Shown here: positions 1 through 11,886 of the stretch, in pieces
Layout: every line of letters begins with the position of its first letter
Numbering within the stretch: the first letter of the stretch is position 1
Source of the DNA: Prosopocoilus inquinatus
Taxonomy: Eukaryota; Arthropoda; Insecta; Coleoptera; Lucanidae
Direction: 5' to 3'
DNA length: 64,000 bases
NCBI GenBank assembly: GCA_036172665.1
Contig: CM069873.1
Span: 31,736,001-31,800,000 of the forward strand
Notes under the pieces: generated by a model
Database searches by the model: none
The model's input: the letters and a program-made list of their open reading frames with translations, nothing else
What the model was told of the DNA's origin: nothing
Program-made: the position numbers and the translations under genes

Positions 1-2086
1 TATTAAAATGATGATACAGTTGCGTAACGATGCTTTTGCCAAATTTAAACGAACAAAATTGTCCGCGGATTGGATGAATTACAAGCAACTGCGGAATTAT
101 GTTACTGGCGCTATCAGGCGCGAAAAAAAAGCTTTCATAGAATTTACATCCCGTAAACATGATATAAAAGGAATGCGGAACTATAACTATTTATATTCTT
201 TCAATATATGTAAAAGAAAATGTCATTCCTCAAAAGATATATTTACTCCGGATCAATTAAACGATTACTTCATTACTTCAGTTCCTACTACCACTACTCT
301 GAATTTATTGAATGCATCATTACACTACAATTCAAGTAATTCTTATCCCCTGTTAATGGGTAACGCATTTAATTTCAAATTTGTGACACATGAGGATGTT
401 GAGAAAATAATACGTGGCTTAAAATCGAATGCAGTAGGTTGTGATATGATCTCTTTACGTATGATTGAATTAATGGTACCAACTTTGACTCCGTGTCTTA
501 CATATTTGCTTAATTTTTCCTTGGCTACTGCTAAATTTCCAACTGCCTGAAAAACAGCACTTGTGCGTCCTACAGCTAAAGTTAAAGAACCCACTCAAAT
601 ATCACATTATAGACCCATTAGCATTCTCACAGTGTTTTCGAAAATTCTAGAAAATATTATCAGTTGTCAAATAACATATTACAGAATTTAACATACTTCC
701 AGATTGTCAGTCTGGATTTAGGTCCGGACACAGTACAGCTTCAGCTTTATTAGCAGTTACTTATGACATATATTGATGACAATAAACTTTCAGTACTTGT
801 GCTGTTAGACTACAGCAAAGCTTTTGATACTTTGCAACATGATGTTTTGATTAACAAACTTCGTTATTATGGTTTCGACTCTCTTGCTATTCAACTTATT
901 GGTAGCTTTTTTAACAAACAGATTTCAAAGAGTTATAATCAATAATGAAATGTCCAATTGTAGGCAATTGCAGCATGGGATTCCGCAAGGCTCTATACTT
1001 GGGCCTTTGTTATTTTCAATTTATACCAGCGACTTTTACAAACACCTCAATACTTGCAAGTTACATCAATACGCTGATGATACTCAACTGTACTGCTCCT
1101 TTCCATTTACGGAATTACAACAATATAATAAATACATAAATAAGGACTTGAGAAAACGAAACGATTTATCAAATTCTCATGGTCTTCATTTAAATTCATC
1201 AAAATCTTCGTTAATGATTTTCGGCAGGGAAAAGCAAAGATGTCTTGCTAAAACTCAGATCAATATAACAATTAATAATCATAAATTACAATTTACAGAT
1301 GAATGTAGAAATCTTAGGTTAACTATTGATTCTGAGTTAAGATTCAGAAAACACATCAGTACACTGACACAATTTTCTTTTAATGTTCTGAAACACGTCT
1401 ACATGAACAAAGACTCATTAAGTCAAAAAGTGAAACTTATGCTTACAGATTCTTTAATACTTTCAAGGATATCATATTGTGATGCTGTGTACGGTCCAGC
1501 ATTAACTAATCAGGATCTATATCGACTGCAAAAAATGCAAAATAATTGTATTCGCTTTATATATAACTTACGGAAGTGGGATCATGTTACTGGGTGGATA
1601 CGTCAGTCAGGATGGCTTACTATTAAACAAAGATGGCAATATCATCTACTCACGTTGACACAGCAAGTTTTACAATCAAAAGTTGCCAGCTATCTTTATA
1701 ATAAATTGCAAAAAACCAGTAAAATTCGTTCACGTTCCACCAGATTTTCCGAATTGTTACGGGTTCCTCTGCACTCCACGGCTCTCTATCAGCGGTCTTT
1801 TTCGTACAATGCAGCAAAATTATATAATACAATCCCCAGTGCTGCTATGAAATGTATGTCCCTAGAAGTCTTCAAAAAGAACATTAAAAGTCATTTCTTG
1901 ATGCACTAATTAATGTTTATGCATATGTGTGTTTACTGTGGTCACCGTTATTATTATTATTATTATTGAATTATCTATTCTATTCTGTAACAATTGGGTT
2001 AAGTGTAAGAACAGCTATGCTGAACTTCGCCCATTATTTATTTATGCTTTTCATATTGTAAATTAAAATTTGGCAATAAAGACCTC

Positions 2087-2142
<56 letters not shown>
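1..2142 (+). mobile_element. Non-LTR retrotransposon (LINE, Jockey/CR1-like), 5' part outside window
   Basis: A decayed LINE in plus orientation. The readable part is a reverse transcriptase followed by a 3' untranslated region with an AATAAA at about 2075 and a (TTA)n tail at 2087-2145, the usual 3' end of insect Jockey/CR1-type elements. The tail abuts a minus-strand Gypsy reverse transcriptase at about 2146, so this LINE probably inserted into that older element. The 5' end and any target duplication lie beyond position 1. Clade assignment is by motif style only. Confidence 0.85.
8..1909 (+). pseudogene. LINE reverse transcriptase pseudogene
   Basis: Frames that add up to a non-LTR reverse transcriptase. 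The first block (8-550) covers the region before the fingers and ends in TGA at 548-550, where the family has Trp. The palm starts with LLDYSKAFDTLQHD (about 790-845), shifts frame near 900, then continues with HGIPQGSILGPLLFSIY (about 970-1025) and the catalytic YADDTQLY (about 1069-1095). The thumb and C-terminal region run to the TAA at 1907-1909. At least one further break lies at about 660-700. The catalytic YADD is kept but the gene cannot make one protein. No endonuclease domain is in view; it would lie left of the window. Confidence 0.85.

Positions 2143-2145
<3 letters not shown>
2087..2145. repeat. (TTA)n microsatellite, LINE 3' tail
   Basis: About 59 bases of pure TTA/ATT repeat at the 3' end of the LINE. 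A shorter run of the same unit lies at 1947-1968 inside the LINE 3' region. LINE tails of this type are made during reverse transcription at the target. Confidence 0.9.
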
Positions 2146-3088
2146 TATGAAAAATTTTTGGAGCCGAACAGATACCGTATGACATTCTTAAGAAACAATA
2201 TCTACCATTGGATGTTGTATATTTTGAACTTTCTTCCGTTAAACGTACTTGCCAAAAGGCCTGTGTAGCGTCCAAAATACTGAATACTTTTGAACCTGCA
2301 ATTTTGGATGAAATTTCCTCAAAAGTTGGTAGTGGATAATGTTCCCTCCTTATACTTTTATTCAGATTTCTTGGGTCTAAACACACTCTAATTTCTGCGT
2401 TACTTTTTTTTACAATTACTACCGCATTCACCCACTCTGTCGGCTCATTAACCTTTTTATTACTCCCATTAGTTCCATTTTATCTAATTCTTTTTTAATT
2501 TTTTCATTCAAATGTATGGGAAATTTTCCTTACTGGTTCAATAGTAGGCTGTACATTTTCTTTTAATTTCATATCATAAATAAAATTTTTATTTCCCCCA
2601 AATCAGTAAACAAATCTTCCTTTTCTTTATTTATTACAATTTGTTTTACTTTAACTGCATCAATACACTGGACTAACTTTAACTCTTGAATTGCTTTCAA
2701 CCCTAGCATAGCTAGTGCATTCTTTTCGCATTTCACAATTTGAAAAATTAAACATTTTAAATTACCATTTCTAGTAGTACACTACCTTACATTTCCCTAT
2801 TACCTCTTTATTTGATCCGTTATAATTACTTAGTTTAACGTTAGAATTTTTAATTGGATTACTGACAGCCCAACTTTTATATTTTTCTATGGCCAGTACA
2901 TTGCATTGTGCCCCTGATTCCATTTTTATTTTCACATTTTTAGACCAATCTATCAAAATTTCAGCAAACCAATCTTTATCAAAATCTTTAAGATTATTAA
3001 TTTTTCCGCAAAACAAAGTTTCATTACCTGACACATTTTCTTGATCTACTACATTAACTCTTTGCTTAAATCTACAAATTTTTGCAAA
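2146..3088 (-). pseudogene. Gypsy protease and reverse transcriptase fragment
   Basis: The minus-strand frame at 2431-2146 shows the start of a Ty3/Gypsy reverse transcriptase: CLDPRNLNKSIRREHYPLP, then FSILDATQAFWQV, which carries the first catalytic Asp, and CFLRMSYGICSAP. It ends before the YxDD motif because the LINE junction cuts it. The frame at 3034-2771 looks like a retropepsin, but the usual D[ST]GA active site reads ESGA (KMESGAQCNVL). The Asp-to-Glu change would inactivate the enzyme. Several stops lie between the two blocks (about 2440-2770). Confidence 0.75.
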
Positions 3089-3092
3089 ATGT

Positions 3093-4588
3093 TGCTACCT
3101 ACCTGCTTAGGTTTCTGCAAGTGATTGCCGTGACAGACGTTTTGGCGTCGCTGGCCAGCCCCAGTGGGATAGGGTGGGTAAGTACCAAATCTTCACAAAC
3201 AAAATTAAAAAAAGGAAAGGCGCCACTTAATTTTTTTGGCTATGGGGGACCGCGGGAAAAATTAAGAAAATGCGACTCATCCAGGATATTTACAACACTT
3301 TGGTTTATTTACAAAGAAATAAATAGACAGAAATAGGACACACAGTCAACACCTTAATAAAATACAACCGCAACGGGCGTAAAAATAATCTAAATGTAAG
3401 TAATCTTATATCGTAAGCGGCGGAAACATTGAATAAACTTAAAGTGGCGGACCGGGACAAAATCACGCCGCACACAGTCCAAGTGACAACTATCTACTAT
3501 TTTATATTGAACGAAATCAAAATTAAATCGTCGTGCCGCGCAAAAATGTACAGGTGAGGAAACCAAAATTAAATTGAAATGCACAGCGTGTACACACGCT
3601 CTTCACGGAAACAGGAAATAAAAATAATACGTAATAACTATCCGACCTGATTAGCTGGAGAAGTCCTTCGCCAGAGGGTCATACGTCGTGCTTCCCGGCG
3701 GAGAGGGGAAGAGAGCTGGGGCACGTCGTCGGTCGGGACGTATCCAAGTCCCAGGGAACTCCGATCGGCGTAAATAGGCGCCGAGAAAAATGTCCCAGCA
3801 AATGCGGCGATTACAGCCGGAACAAGAGAGGTCCAAAGGAGTTACGTCAATGTAAACGTACACGTGAAGTTACGGCAAACGTGAAGACAAAGGATACAGG
3901 GTAAACGTAAACGTAAACATAACGGGTAAAGGGTAAAGCCTGTAAGGAAGAAAAGTACACGATAGAAACGTTTGAAGCGAATCAAAACATCAGCGAGTGG
4001 ACTCACCTGTTCACAGAGCAACTTGGGGAAACAGACGTAGATAATACGAACGTATTAATAATCTCTCGACTGAATGAAGTAATCTAGCAATAAAGCTGTA
4101 GATGAATTCCCCAACACAAACTTTGGGCGAAAACACACACTAAAATACACCAACGCGAAACGTGTTGTTACGTCGAGAGATGCAGTGTAAATTGAGTTCT
4201 GAAATCGCTCCGCGCGGGCGGGTGGAAGAGAGATGGGGTAAGAAAAAAGAAGAGGTGAAATGCAACCACCAACCGCTACAGAATCCTAACGTCAACGAGA
4301 ACCAATGGGCTTAAATACCGGGGGGTCAATTTCTATACAACCTTCGTGGGAACGGAGACGCTGATTTCGAAATATGGTGCAATAAAGCATAATTCTAAAA
4401 TGCTAAATAAAGAATTTATTCGACCGAAAATTAACTTTAAAATCCCAATTTTCCCTTATCCTAATTTTTACAGGAAAACATATAGCACTGAGGAATCACT
4501 TGGAAAGCAAATCGGCAAAACACAAAACGTTCACTGGGGAAACATTATACAGGGTGTTTCGGGGTCGGGCAGAAATTGAACTGTAACA
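3093..4588 (-). mobile_element. Solo LTR, 1496 bp, ATGT target-site duplication (family LTR-X)
   Basis: On the minus strand this LTR begins TGTTACAGTTC and ends GTAGCA. The four bases on both sides are ATGT (3089-3092 and 4589-4592), a perfect 4 bp target-site duplication. No internal sequence remains, so it is a solo LTR, formed by recombination between two LTRs. It matches the 5' LTR of the element at 27768-29098 along its length, including the ends and the segment beside 'CCCACTGGGGCTGGCC', which identifies the family. It sits inside the older minus-strand Gypsy between gag and protease. No protein is encoded; short open frames here are chance. Confidence 0.88.
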
Positions 4589-4928
4589 ATGTCCTACTTT
4601 CCTACATACATTACAATTTTTGTTGTAAGCTGGGCATCATCTTGGCTCATGCTGTCGACCACATCGTGGACAGGATCGTTGTTGGGATTGCTGCTTCGTT
4701 CGGATGGGCTTGCTTCTTCCCTCGGACTGTTCCTGTTGTTACTCTGTCCCGGCTCGTTAGTTGCTGATCTGTCGAAAATTTTTCTCGTTGTTGCTTTCCT
4801 GTCTTCTGTCTTTCCCCCGTGCTTTTTCTTTCACTGCATCTACACGATGATCCTCTTCTAATGTCTTCAGTTGTTCGGTAGCCAGTTCAACTGATTTACA
4901 CATTTTTACACATTTTTCGAGTGTTAAC

Positions 4929-5378
4929 TCATCTCCTTTTAGTAACCTGTCCTTTAAGTTTTTGTTTATTAATGCGATTTCTTATGAGGCTAAATTTCAT
5001 GTTCCAAAATCCGCATGAAGCTCTTAACTTTTTTAATTCAGTGTAGAATGTGTCGAAATTCTCACCTTCTTTTTGAGTACGGGAGAAGAAAATATGCCTT
5101 TCTACGCTTTCGTTCGTTTCTGGTACGCAGTAGTTTTCAAATGCTTGTATGACATTTGCATAAACTACCTGTTGTTGGGTGTTGAGGTTAAATGTATTGA
5201 ATTTTGCAATTGCCGCGTCCCCCAGTACGTGCAATAAAATTGCCACTTTGACATACTTTGGTTTGCGGTAACCTCCTGTCGCTTTCATAAAGAGTTCAAA
5301 CCGTTGCTTCTATATCCTCCAATTTTCGCTGATATTGCCATCGAAGGACAAAGTTTTTGGCGGTTTTAGTGACTCCAT
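4929..5378 (-). pseudogene. Gypsy gag pseudogene (N-terminal part)
   Basis: The minus-strand ATG at 5378-5376 starts a protein with the opening MESLKPPKTLSFDGNISENW, followed by a TAG where the family has an aromatic residue, then the same frame goes on (FELFMKATGGYRKPKY...LLHVLGDAAIAKFNTF). The layout (PP.L.F.GN...NW..F...F) is that of retroviral-type Gag in small Gypsy elements. The frame ends at 4929 and remnants go on toward the solo LTR. Gag would form the particle shell around the element RNA. Confidence 0.75.
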
Positions 5379-5454
5379 TTTTGTACTCTAACCTCACTTA
5401 CTTCTTTTCACCTTCTTCTTGGTTTATTTCTTTATTACACAAGTGACTGCGCCA

Positions 5455-5607
5455 TGTTATGATGTTAATTAACTCCACGTTCGGTTTTATGTCTTTATTT
5501 ATCTTAACATCATCATACGTTCACATAATTTACAGGAGCACTGATTTCATGTGTGTGTACTGCTGCGCACTCTCCAGATCAGTGTTGCCAAGTATACACT
5601 CATGACA
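5455..5607 (-). repeat. 5' LTR (153 bp) of the minus-strand Gypsy, with primer-binding site
   Basis: On the minus strand it begins TGTCATGAG and ends ATCATAACA, the TG...CA ends of an LTR, and contains AATAAAGACAT as a polyadenylation signal. It is followed at once by TGGCGCAGTCACTTG (about 5454-5440), which has the form of a tRNA 3' end primer site. No second copy is in the window, so the border rests on these signals alone. Confidence 0.7.
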
Positions 5608-5619
5608 GTCAATTTCATC

Positions 5620-6925
5620 TCAGCTACTGGTAACATTCGACACGCTTTGTAAGCAAACTAAAAAGGACAAACTCCTACAAACGGTGAAACAGTACGTACG
5701 GACAGAATAGCCATCCAACATCAAGAAGTTACCAGATTGGAATAGTATGCAACATTTCTTTCGACTAAGTGACGGTCTCACCATCGAGAAAGATTGTCTC
5801 CTCTACAATGATCGCGTCATCATTCCTACAGTTTTAGAAAAGAAGATTCTCAAACTCCTTCATCGTGGACATCCAGGCATTCGACGTATGAAATTCTTAG
5901 CTCGTTCGTACGCCTATTGGCCGAACATGGATCAGGATATTGAATCAATGGTACGACAATGTTCTTCATGTATCACTGCAGCCAAACAACCGAATACTTC
6001 AGAACTGTAGTCATGGCCGAAACGAAATTGTCCTTGGCAACGGATACATTTGTATTATGCAGGTCCATATCAAGAAAATAATTTTCTAATTGTAGTAGAC
6101 GCCTATTCCAAATATCCAGAGATTTGCACGATGACAAGTACATCAATCTCAACCAATAATAGATTTCAAAAACGATTTCATCGACATGGCTTACCAGAAG
6201 TTATTGTCAGCGATAACGGAACACAGTTTAGTTCGTATGAATTCAAGAAATTTTGTCAAGAAAATGGAATTGAACATATTTTCTCACCTCCGTACCACCC
6301 ACAATCAAATGGACAAGCGGAACGATTTGTTGATACACTAAAACTAGCACTTCTCAAATTAAAAGGGGAGGGAAATATTCAACATTCGCTAGACATCTTT
6401 CTTGAAATTATCGCATTACCCAAATTCTGCGCTTCCTGACAATAAAACACCAGCTGAACTACTGTATGGACGTAAGCTCAAAACAAGTTTGGATCTCTTG
6501 ATGCCACTTAAGAAGCCGTCGATACGCGACATTAAGATGGAACAACAATTTAACATTCAGCACGGTGCTCATAAACGAGTTTTTGAGATAGATGAACTTG
6601 TTTATGCACGACATCGTCGTTCGCAACGATGGCAACCCGGAAGAATATACATACAATTTAGGAAGTACAATTAGATGATCAGACAACCCGCCGCTTTCAT
6701 GCTAACCAATTGATGAAAAGAAACACAGAACCGTCATCAAATGATCAGTTAGCAGCATTCGCCGAAGCTTTCTCCATTCCCATTCCTAGAAAGACTCCTG
6801 TTCTGTAGCAAGTGAAGGAATCAGCTGCTGAAATAACACCCCACGAAAAAGAATACACCGATATTATTTCAGAAGAATCAACTCTACGAAGGTCTAGTAG
6901 AAGTCGTCAACCTATTAAAAATTAA
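5620..6925 (+). pseudogene. Gypsy integrase pseudogene (plus strand)
   Basis: This encodes the integrase of a second Ty3/Gypsy element of the K02A2.6 style. The HHCC zinc region is at 5865-5980 (LHRGHPGIRRMKFLARSYAYW...CSSC). The core follows with VVDAYSKYPEI (first Asp), VSDNGTQF (second Asp) and HPQSNGQAERF (Glu), so all DDE residues are kept. Breaks are a TAG near 5710, a TAG at 6008-6010, a frameshift near 6400 and another near 6670. The C-terminal tail ends in TAA at 6923-6925. A purine-rich AAAAGGGGAGGCG at about 6983-6995 may be its polypurine tract. The 5' part is missing because the minus-strand Gypsy LTR at 5455-5607 abuts it. Confidence 0.82.
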
Positions 6926-7433
6926 TGATAACACCACGCCAAAAGAAATATTTACTTATTTAATAATTTCATGTAATTTCTTAAAAGGGGAGGCGTTGGG
7001 TTGCTGAATACAAAAATAGAAAAAGTAGGCTTTGGGGAATAAACAAGTTTTGTCAGAATATTAATAGAAGTGAAATTACACATTTTGTTCAACCCAATTT
7101 GTGGCCTTATTTCTATAAAATAAAACTTAAATTTAAAAAAACGATAATAAAAAATCCTCATTTGCAGCACACTTTTTGGACAACACTGTAGACTGAGCGT
7201 CTGATGTTCACTAGAAAAGTTTTTGAGGGTCCAGATAGTCCAGCTAACAAACTGCAAATTCAATTTAAAAAAACAGTAAAATACGTACTGACTTTATTAT
7301 TCCAAGCGAGATATTTCGAAATAAATAAATCAGCCTAATATGCTTCGATCAATCTAAAATTAAATACAGGACCGTAATTATTATCGACCAGCCCTAATCG
7401 TTGAATTGTTTTAATTTCGTTAGCACAAGTCTC
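6926..7433. other. Spacer between Gypsy fossil and first OR gene
   Basis: AT-rich sequence with a likely polypurine tract at its start. It may hold remains of a 3' LTR but I found no matching second copy. It would include the OR-A promoter. I see no gene. Confidence 0.4.
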
Positions 7434-9551
7434 ATGGCATCTATGGCTTATTTGCGATATAACATTTTGTTATTTCAAATAGGAGGGCAGTTCACATTAA
7501 GAAACTCAAATTCGGCGAGGTTTACACTGCACAATTTTTGGAGGATTTTCTCACCATTGCTTTTAATCCTTGTCGCTATTGCCATTGTAGACGTTACACG
7601 TGAAAGAGATATATTTGATTTTAATTCGATTGCGCTTAATTGCGTTTATATCGGTAAGAAAACTTTTTGTTTTTTTGTTTTTGAATTGCTAACATTATTA
7701 AATTCATTCTAGTCTGCACAGTGTGGACTATAGTTAAAAGTACTTATTTTAGTGCATACGAAAATCGATGTAGGAATATAGTACTTCAAATGAATAATTT
7801 ATTTAAGTACGTCACTAGTACTTCACTGGAGGAAATAAGTATGAAAAGGTGCTTGTCTATTACAAATAAATTAACTGTCATTTGGTGTGTATGTCTGATG
7901 ATAATTGGGTTAATTACTAATTTGTTGCCGGTTTTCTCTAAAACACGGTAAGGATTGTTCCATTTTAGATATCGTAGAGACGAATTGAGATACCCTGTAC
8001 ATTTCAAAATTATTTAAAATTATGCGGAGCTTGAGAATATGAAACTTTTGTATGAAGCTTGTTTTAATGTATACAACTATTGAAGAAACCCCGTTAAATT
8101 AAACACCCGGTGTGTAACTAATTTTTTGTTATTTTAGAAGCTTGCCTTTGCTATTGTCGCTTCCGTACAATTGGACGATGTCACCGTATTATGAATTAAC
8201 ATTTTTTGCTGAATCTATTATTATCTGGACCATTATTATTCAAGTGACACCAAGCGAAATATTTTTTATTTGTGTCGTCCTGCTGACCACTCAACAATTT
8301 AAATTATTAGGTATGAAATACGGCCCTGAGGCACTTGAATTATGTTCTTATTAACATTGTAAAATTAATAATATTCAGGAAACATATTCCAAGTTGGGAA
8401 ATTAAAAATTTATTCTACACCACTTTGGTTCAGAATAATACGCCAAAAGAACTGGTACTACTGTTTCGAGAAATTATTTCTGGCCAAGAACAAAAGAATT
8501 ACAGGTCAGCATAAATTTAAAATAACAGCACGTCTGTGTACATATACAGGTAGTGTCACATATTGTTGGTTATAGCAGTAGGTATAAGAGAGCACAGTTC
8601 TGAGTGTATGAAGTCCTCTACCTGTTAAATGCATTATTTTTTTTTTTTTAATGAAGGAAATGTTTGATTCAAACTTGCAGGGATCTTACATTTCAATTTA
8701 TTTAAACACGTACAAACGTAGATATTAATCTTTTTTAGGAATCACAAGAACAAAGTCAATTTTGGTAAACTATACGTTACAATTGAGTCAAAAAAGTTCC
8801 AAGAAGACATAATAAAAAACGAGCGCCAACTGATAAAATTTCATCAGTGATTGCTTTCGTTTTGCGCTGATTTGGAGGACTTGTTTTCTCCAATCATGCT
8901 CATGTTTGTGCCGTTTATGGCGTCAATTTTAGTTTTCCTGGACCTTGTAATTTTAACCATAAGTAAATTGTGGTTTCGAAACAAATAAAATGTTAATACC
9001 ATTTCAGAGTAAGAGTCTACAAGATTTACTTCCTTATTTTCTCGCGTGTCTCTATTTATACTTTCAAATGTCAATTTCCTGTTATTTTGGAAACTTTTAC
9101 ACGTCTGAGGTGAATATCATCAGCCATGACGCCTTTCCAGACACTGACTTTCTTAAATTCATTGTCATTCATTCTAGTACGAACGACTGCAAATGAATTT
9201 GTATGAATCGCCTTGGTACGACTGCAGTCAGAAATATAAGAAGCTTATGAGCATTATGATTGAAAATCTTTCCAAACCAGTTACGTTTACTGTTGGGAAA
9301 TGTTTTATTTTAAACGTTGAATTACTTTTTTCGGTAAGTTCAAGATGTTAAACCTGCCGCCCTACTTCTTCTTAAATACTTCTATAAAATCAGGCTCATT
9401 TGCTCAGTTGAGTCAATAATAATAATTCTGTTCGAAATTATTTTAACTTTATTCACAAAACAGAAAATTATTAATTGTAATTTGTTCACAGGTAATAAAA
9501 ACTACAATGTCCTACTGCATGGTTATTTACCAATTATCACAACGTAATTAA
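7434..9551 (+). pseudogene. OR-A: odorant receptor pseudogene (7tm_6), eight exons
   Basis: First member of the array. Homologous exons: 7434-7653, 7713-7947, 8138-8310, 8393-8504, 8739-8958, 9008-9109, 9178-9333, 9492-9551, a notional 426 codons. The ATG is chosen because it lies five codons before the YLxYN signature, as in every paralog. Family signs: GGQFTL near the N terminus, TTQQFKLLG closing exon 3, FCADLEDLFSPIMLM in exon 5, YFGNFYTSE in exon 6, LYESPWYDCS in exon 7. Three lesions are visible. The exon 4 acceptor reads AA instead of AG at 8391-8392. TGA at 8848-8850 replaces the Ser of the HQSLL motif. The exon 5 donor reads ATAAGT instead of GTAAGT at 8959-8964. Exon lengths equal those of the intact genes, so decay is recent. 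AATAAA at 9615-9620. Confidence 0.9.
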
Positions 9552-11886
9552 ATTAACGACACTACAATTGCAACCAATTTTGTTCATTAATATTTTAATA
9601 TATATTTCGATAATAATAAATAAACATATCTTTATTAGCCTGTAAATTTTAGTTTTATGTTGTCATGTTTGAAAAATTGTATTATAAAGAAATTTTTTAC
9701 TTTTGAATGTACACAAAATTTAAGACGCGTACTTTTAGGTTTAATTGACAAAATTGTTTAGTTAGAATTTTATAAGTATGCTCACTTACTTATTTACAAT
9801 GCTACATCAGCGAATCGCATTTCATTAAAAAACTATTAAGGCTCTTGCTCGTTAAAGTGCTGACTGAAATGAAAATGAACATTTGTCATATCCCAGGTAG
9901 CATGACGAATGGCGTTCTTTTGACGTCATTTAAAGGTGATGTTGAACCGTAAGGATCATTTAATCATATCATCACCAATTAATGACGTTTCTAATACAAA
10001 CCGTTACATCGTTAATATGACGGTTTTTACTAACATCTTTTGCCGTCATTTCTGGGTGATAAAACATCTATTATGAATAAGTAAATATTTTGTTTCAATT
10101 ACGAACTGACGTTTAAGAGTTTGTTCGAACCATTTGAACAGATTTTATGAGAAATTTCTTTAATTTTAACATTAACAATTAAACTTCATAAAAATCATCT
10201 TCCTACTTGGGGGAGGGGGGCAATTACGTAGGGGGAAGAAACTTGGTCATTTTTCAAAGAATTGAACAAAACAACCCTTGGTTCTCAAACACACAAAACA
10301 CGGTACCGGAACTGCATGTCAGACCTTCATTGGGTCCAAAAAACGACTTGACGCCTTCGCACCGATTTCCCGACTGATTACCTTCCTTCTCAACTTGCAT
10401 CTGGAGGTTTTGTTTAAAAATACACTCGCGCTGCAAAACCAGCCCAGGAGCTGCTACTCTCACTAGAGAGTAGCAGTAGTTACGAAGAAACACACTAGTG
10501 TTTCTTTCTTTTACGATTTTTAAGTAGGCGTTAAAACGTTTTCGCATGCAAAAGAACGTACCTATCAAACAGGATGTTTAGTCTTTATACTAGCTTAGAG
10601 TTTGATAATAATTTTGAATTCGCGACTCGAAATTCTTCATGTGAAATTTAAAAGGGATATGCTAGATCATTTAATACTTGAAGGAAAATAATTTATGTAA
10701 AAAATTTCGGCTGTTTACATTCAATCGGTGACTTACTGGCGTCAGATGAAGAGCCAAAGTACTTTGACGGTAGAATGAAAGCTTTAATTATTATTATGTT
10801 CAGTTTTACCAAGCAAACGAGTGACTCTACGAGTAATAATTGTTTATATTTTCGAAGAAGTAACGATTAATTTAGTTTAAATATAATAGACCAATTTACT
10901 CGATTAGTGTGAAAGACTGCCACTTTAATTCTTTCTAAAAAATTAATTTAATCAAATCTTTAAATGTAATTTAGAGTTTAAAATAAACACCCCTTTACGT
11001 GCTACGTGTTTTTTATCGTTAACCCACCATTTTTTTTTGCTTTCGTGACAATATTTTTAAACTTAAAAACAGAAACAGAGTAATACTCACATGTATTCAA
11101 AACACACTAATTTAAGATTATCTTGTTAATCGTTTCAATAAACATTTATTAATTAGTTAAAACTTGTAACTAAAGACCGGCCACTTTTAGATTTCAACGC
11201 AGTTTGCCTGGAATAAATCATTCGCAAAATATTGATTGAGTGTGGATAAGTAAACATACATAAAATAATTGTAGAGGACTCCGTAAAAATAGTTTAATTT
11301 TGATACAATTGTTATGGTTTGGATGATAAATAAATATATTTTTTTTTATATTTTATCCTTCGATTTGTTATAATTTAAATTTTTGACATAGTAAGTACCT
11401 ACCTTAAGCACTAAATTATTTGGCACCAGAAATATTATTTCTCCACGACCATTAGTAAATATTATAATTCTGAAATCATTATTAATCATAGAAAGTAAAA
11501 ATTCTCACTTTTGAGATAGAGTATTTATTCTAAAACACTTGCTTCTAATGTTTTGCATGTATTTTCATTCTATAACAAGTAATAGAATGTTATTCCGTAA
11601 TTATGCTCAACGAAATACAGATTGCTATGAATTTCAAAACTGTTAGTGCCAGATGCAATTGCGGCGTCCTAGTTGAATTTAATTGTTTTTAATTTATACT
11701 TTCTGGTCGTGGAGAAAATACAAAATACAGAAAAAAACTATAAATAGCTTAATTACTTTTAGAACAGAAATGATCTGACCTTATAAAAAATGGATACTTA
11801 ATTATATCAACGATTAGCTATACCTAACTGGAGCATTACTTTTACTCCAATTCCTTTAAGTAAAAACTCTTATATTTCTCTGTTTT
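9552..11886. other. Intergenic spacer OR-A/OR-B
   Basis: About 2.3 kb of AT-rich DNA. A segment at about 9900-10060 repeats GACGTCATTT/GTGAT-type motifs in both directions and may be a small decayed element. A short hairpin (GCTGCTACTCTC/GAGAGTAGCAG) lies near 10450-10475. No coding exon, RNA gene or known element was recognised. The last few hundred bases should hold the OR-B promoter. Confidence 0.4.

Larger units (their letters stand above)
2146..5607 (-). mobile_element. Fossil Ty3/Gypsy element (minus strand), split by a solo LTR and cut by the LINE
   Basis: Reading from right to left there is a 5' LTR (5455-5607), a primer-binding site (TGGCGCAGTCACTTG on the minus strand, directly next to the LTR), gag (from 5378 down), a gap taken by the solo LTR at 3093-4588, a protease (about 3034-2771) and the first part of the reverse transcriptase (2431-2146). 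There the sequence stops at the LINE tail; the rest of pol and the 3' LTR would lie left of the window. All reading frames are broken. Confidence 0.8.

Noticed and set aside
4346..4861. Plus-strand frames in and beside the solo LTR
   Set aside because: They fall in LTR or antisense gag sequence and have no known motif.
8355..8400. An alternative upstream acceptor (TTCAG near 8380) to rescue exon 4 of OR-A
   Set aside because: It would add 16 bases before the Trp codon and shift the frame; the AAG one base downstream of the original site also shifts it.
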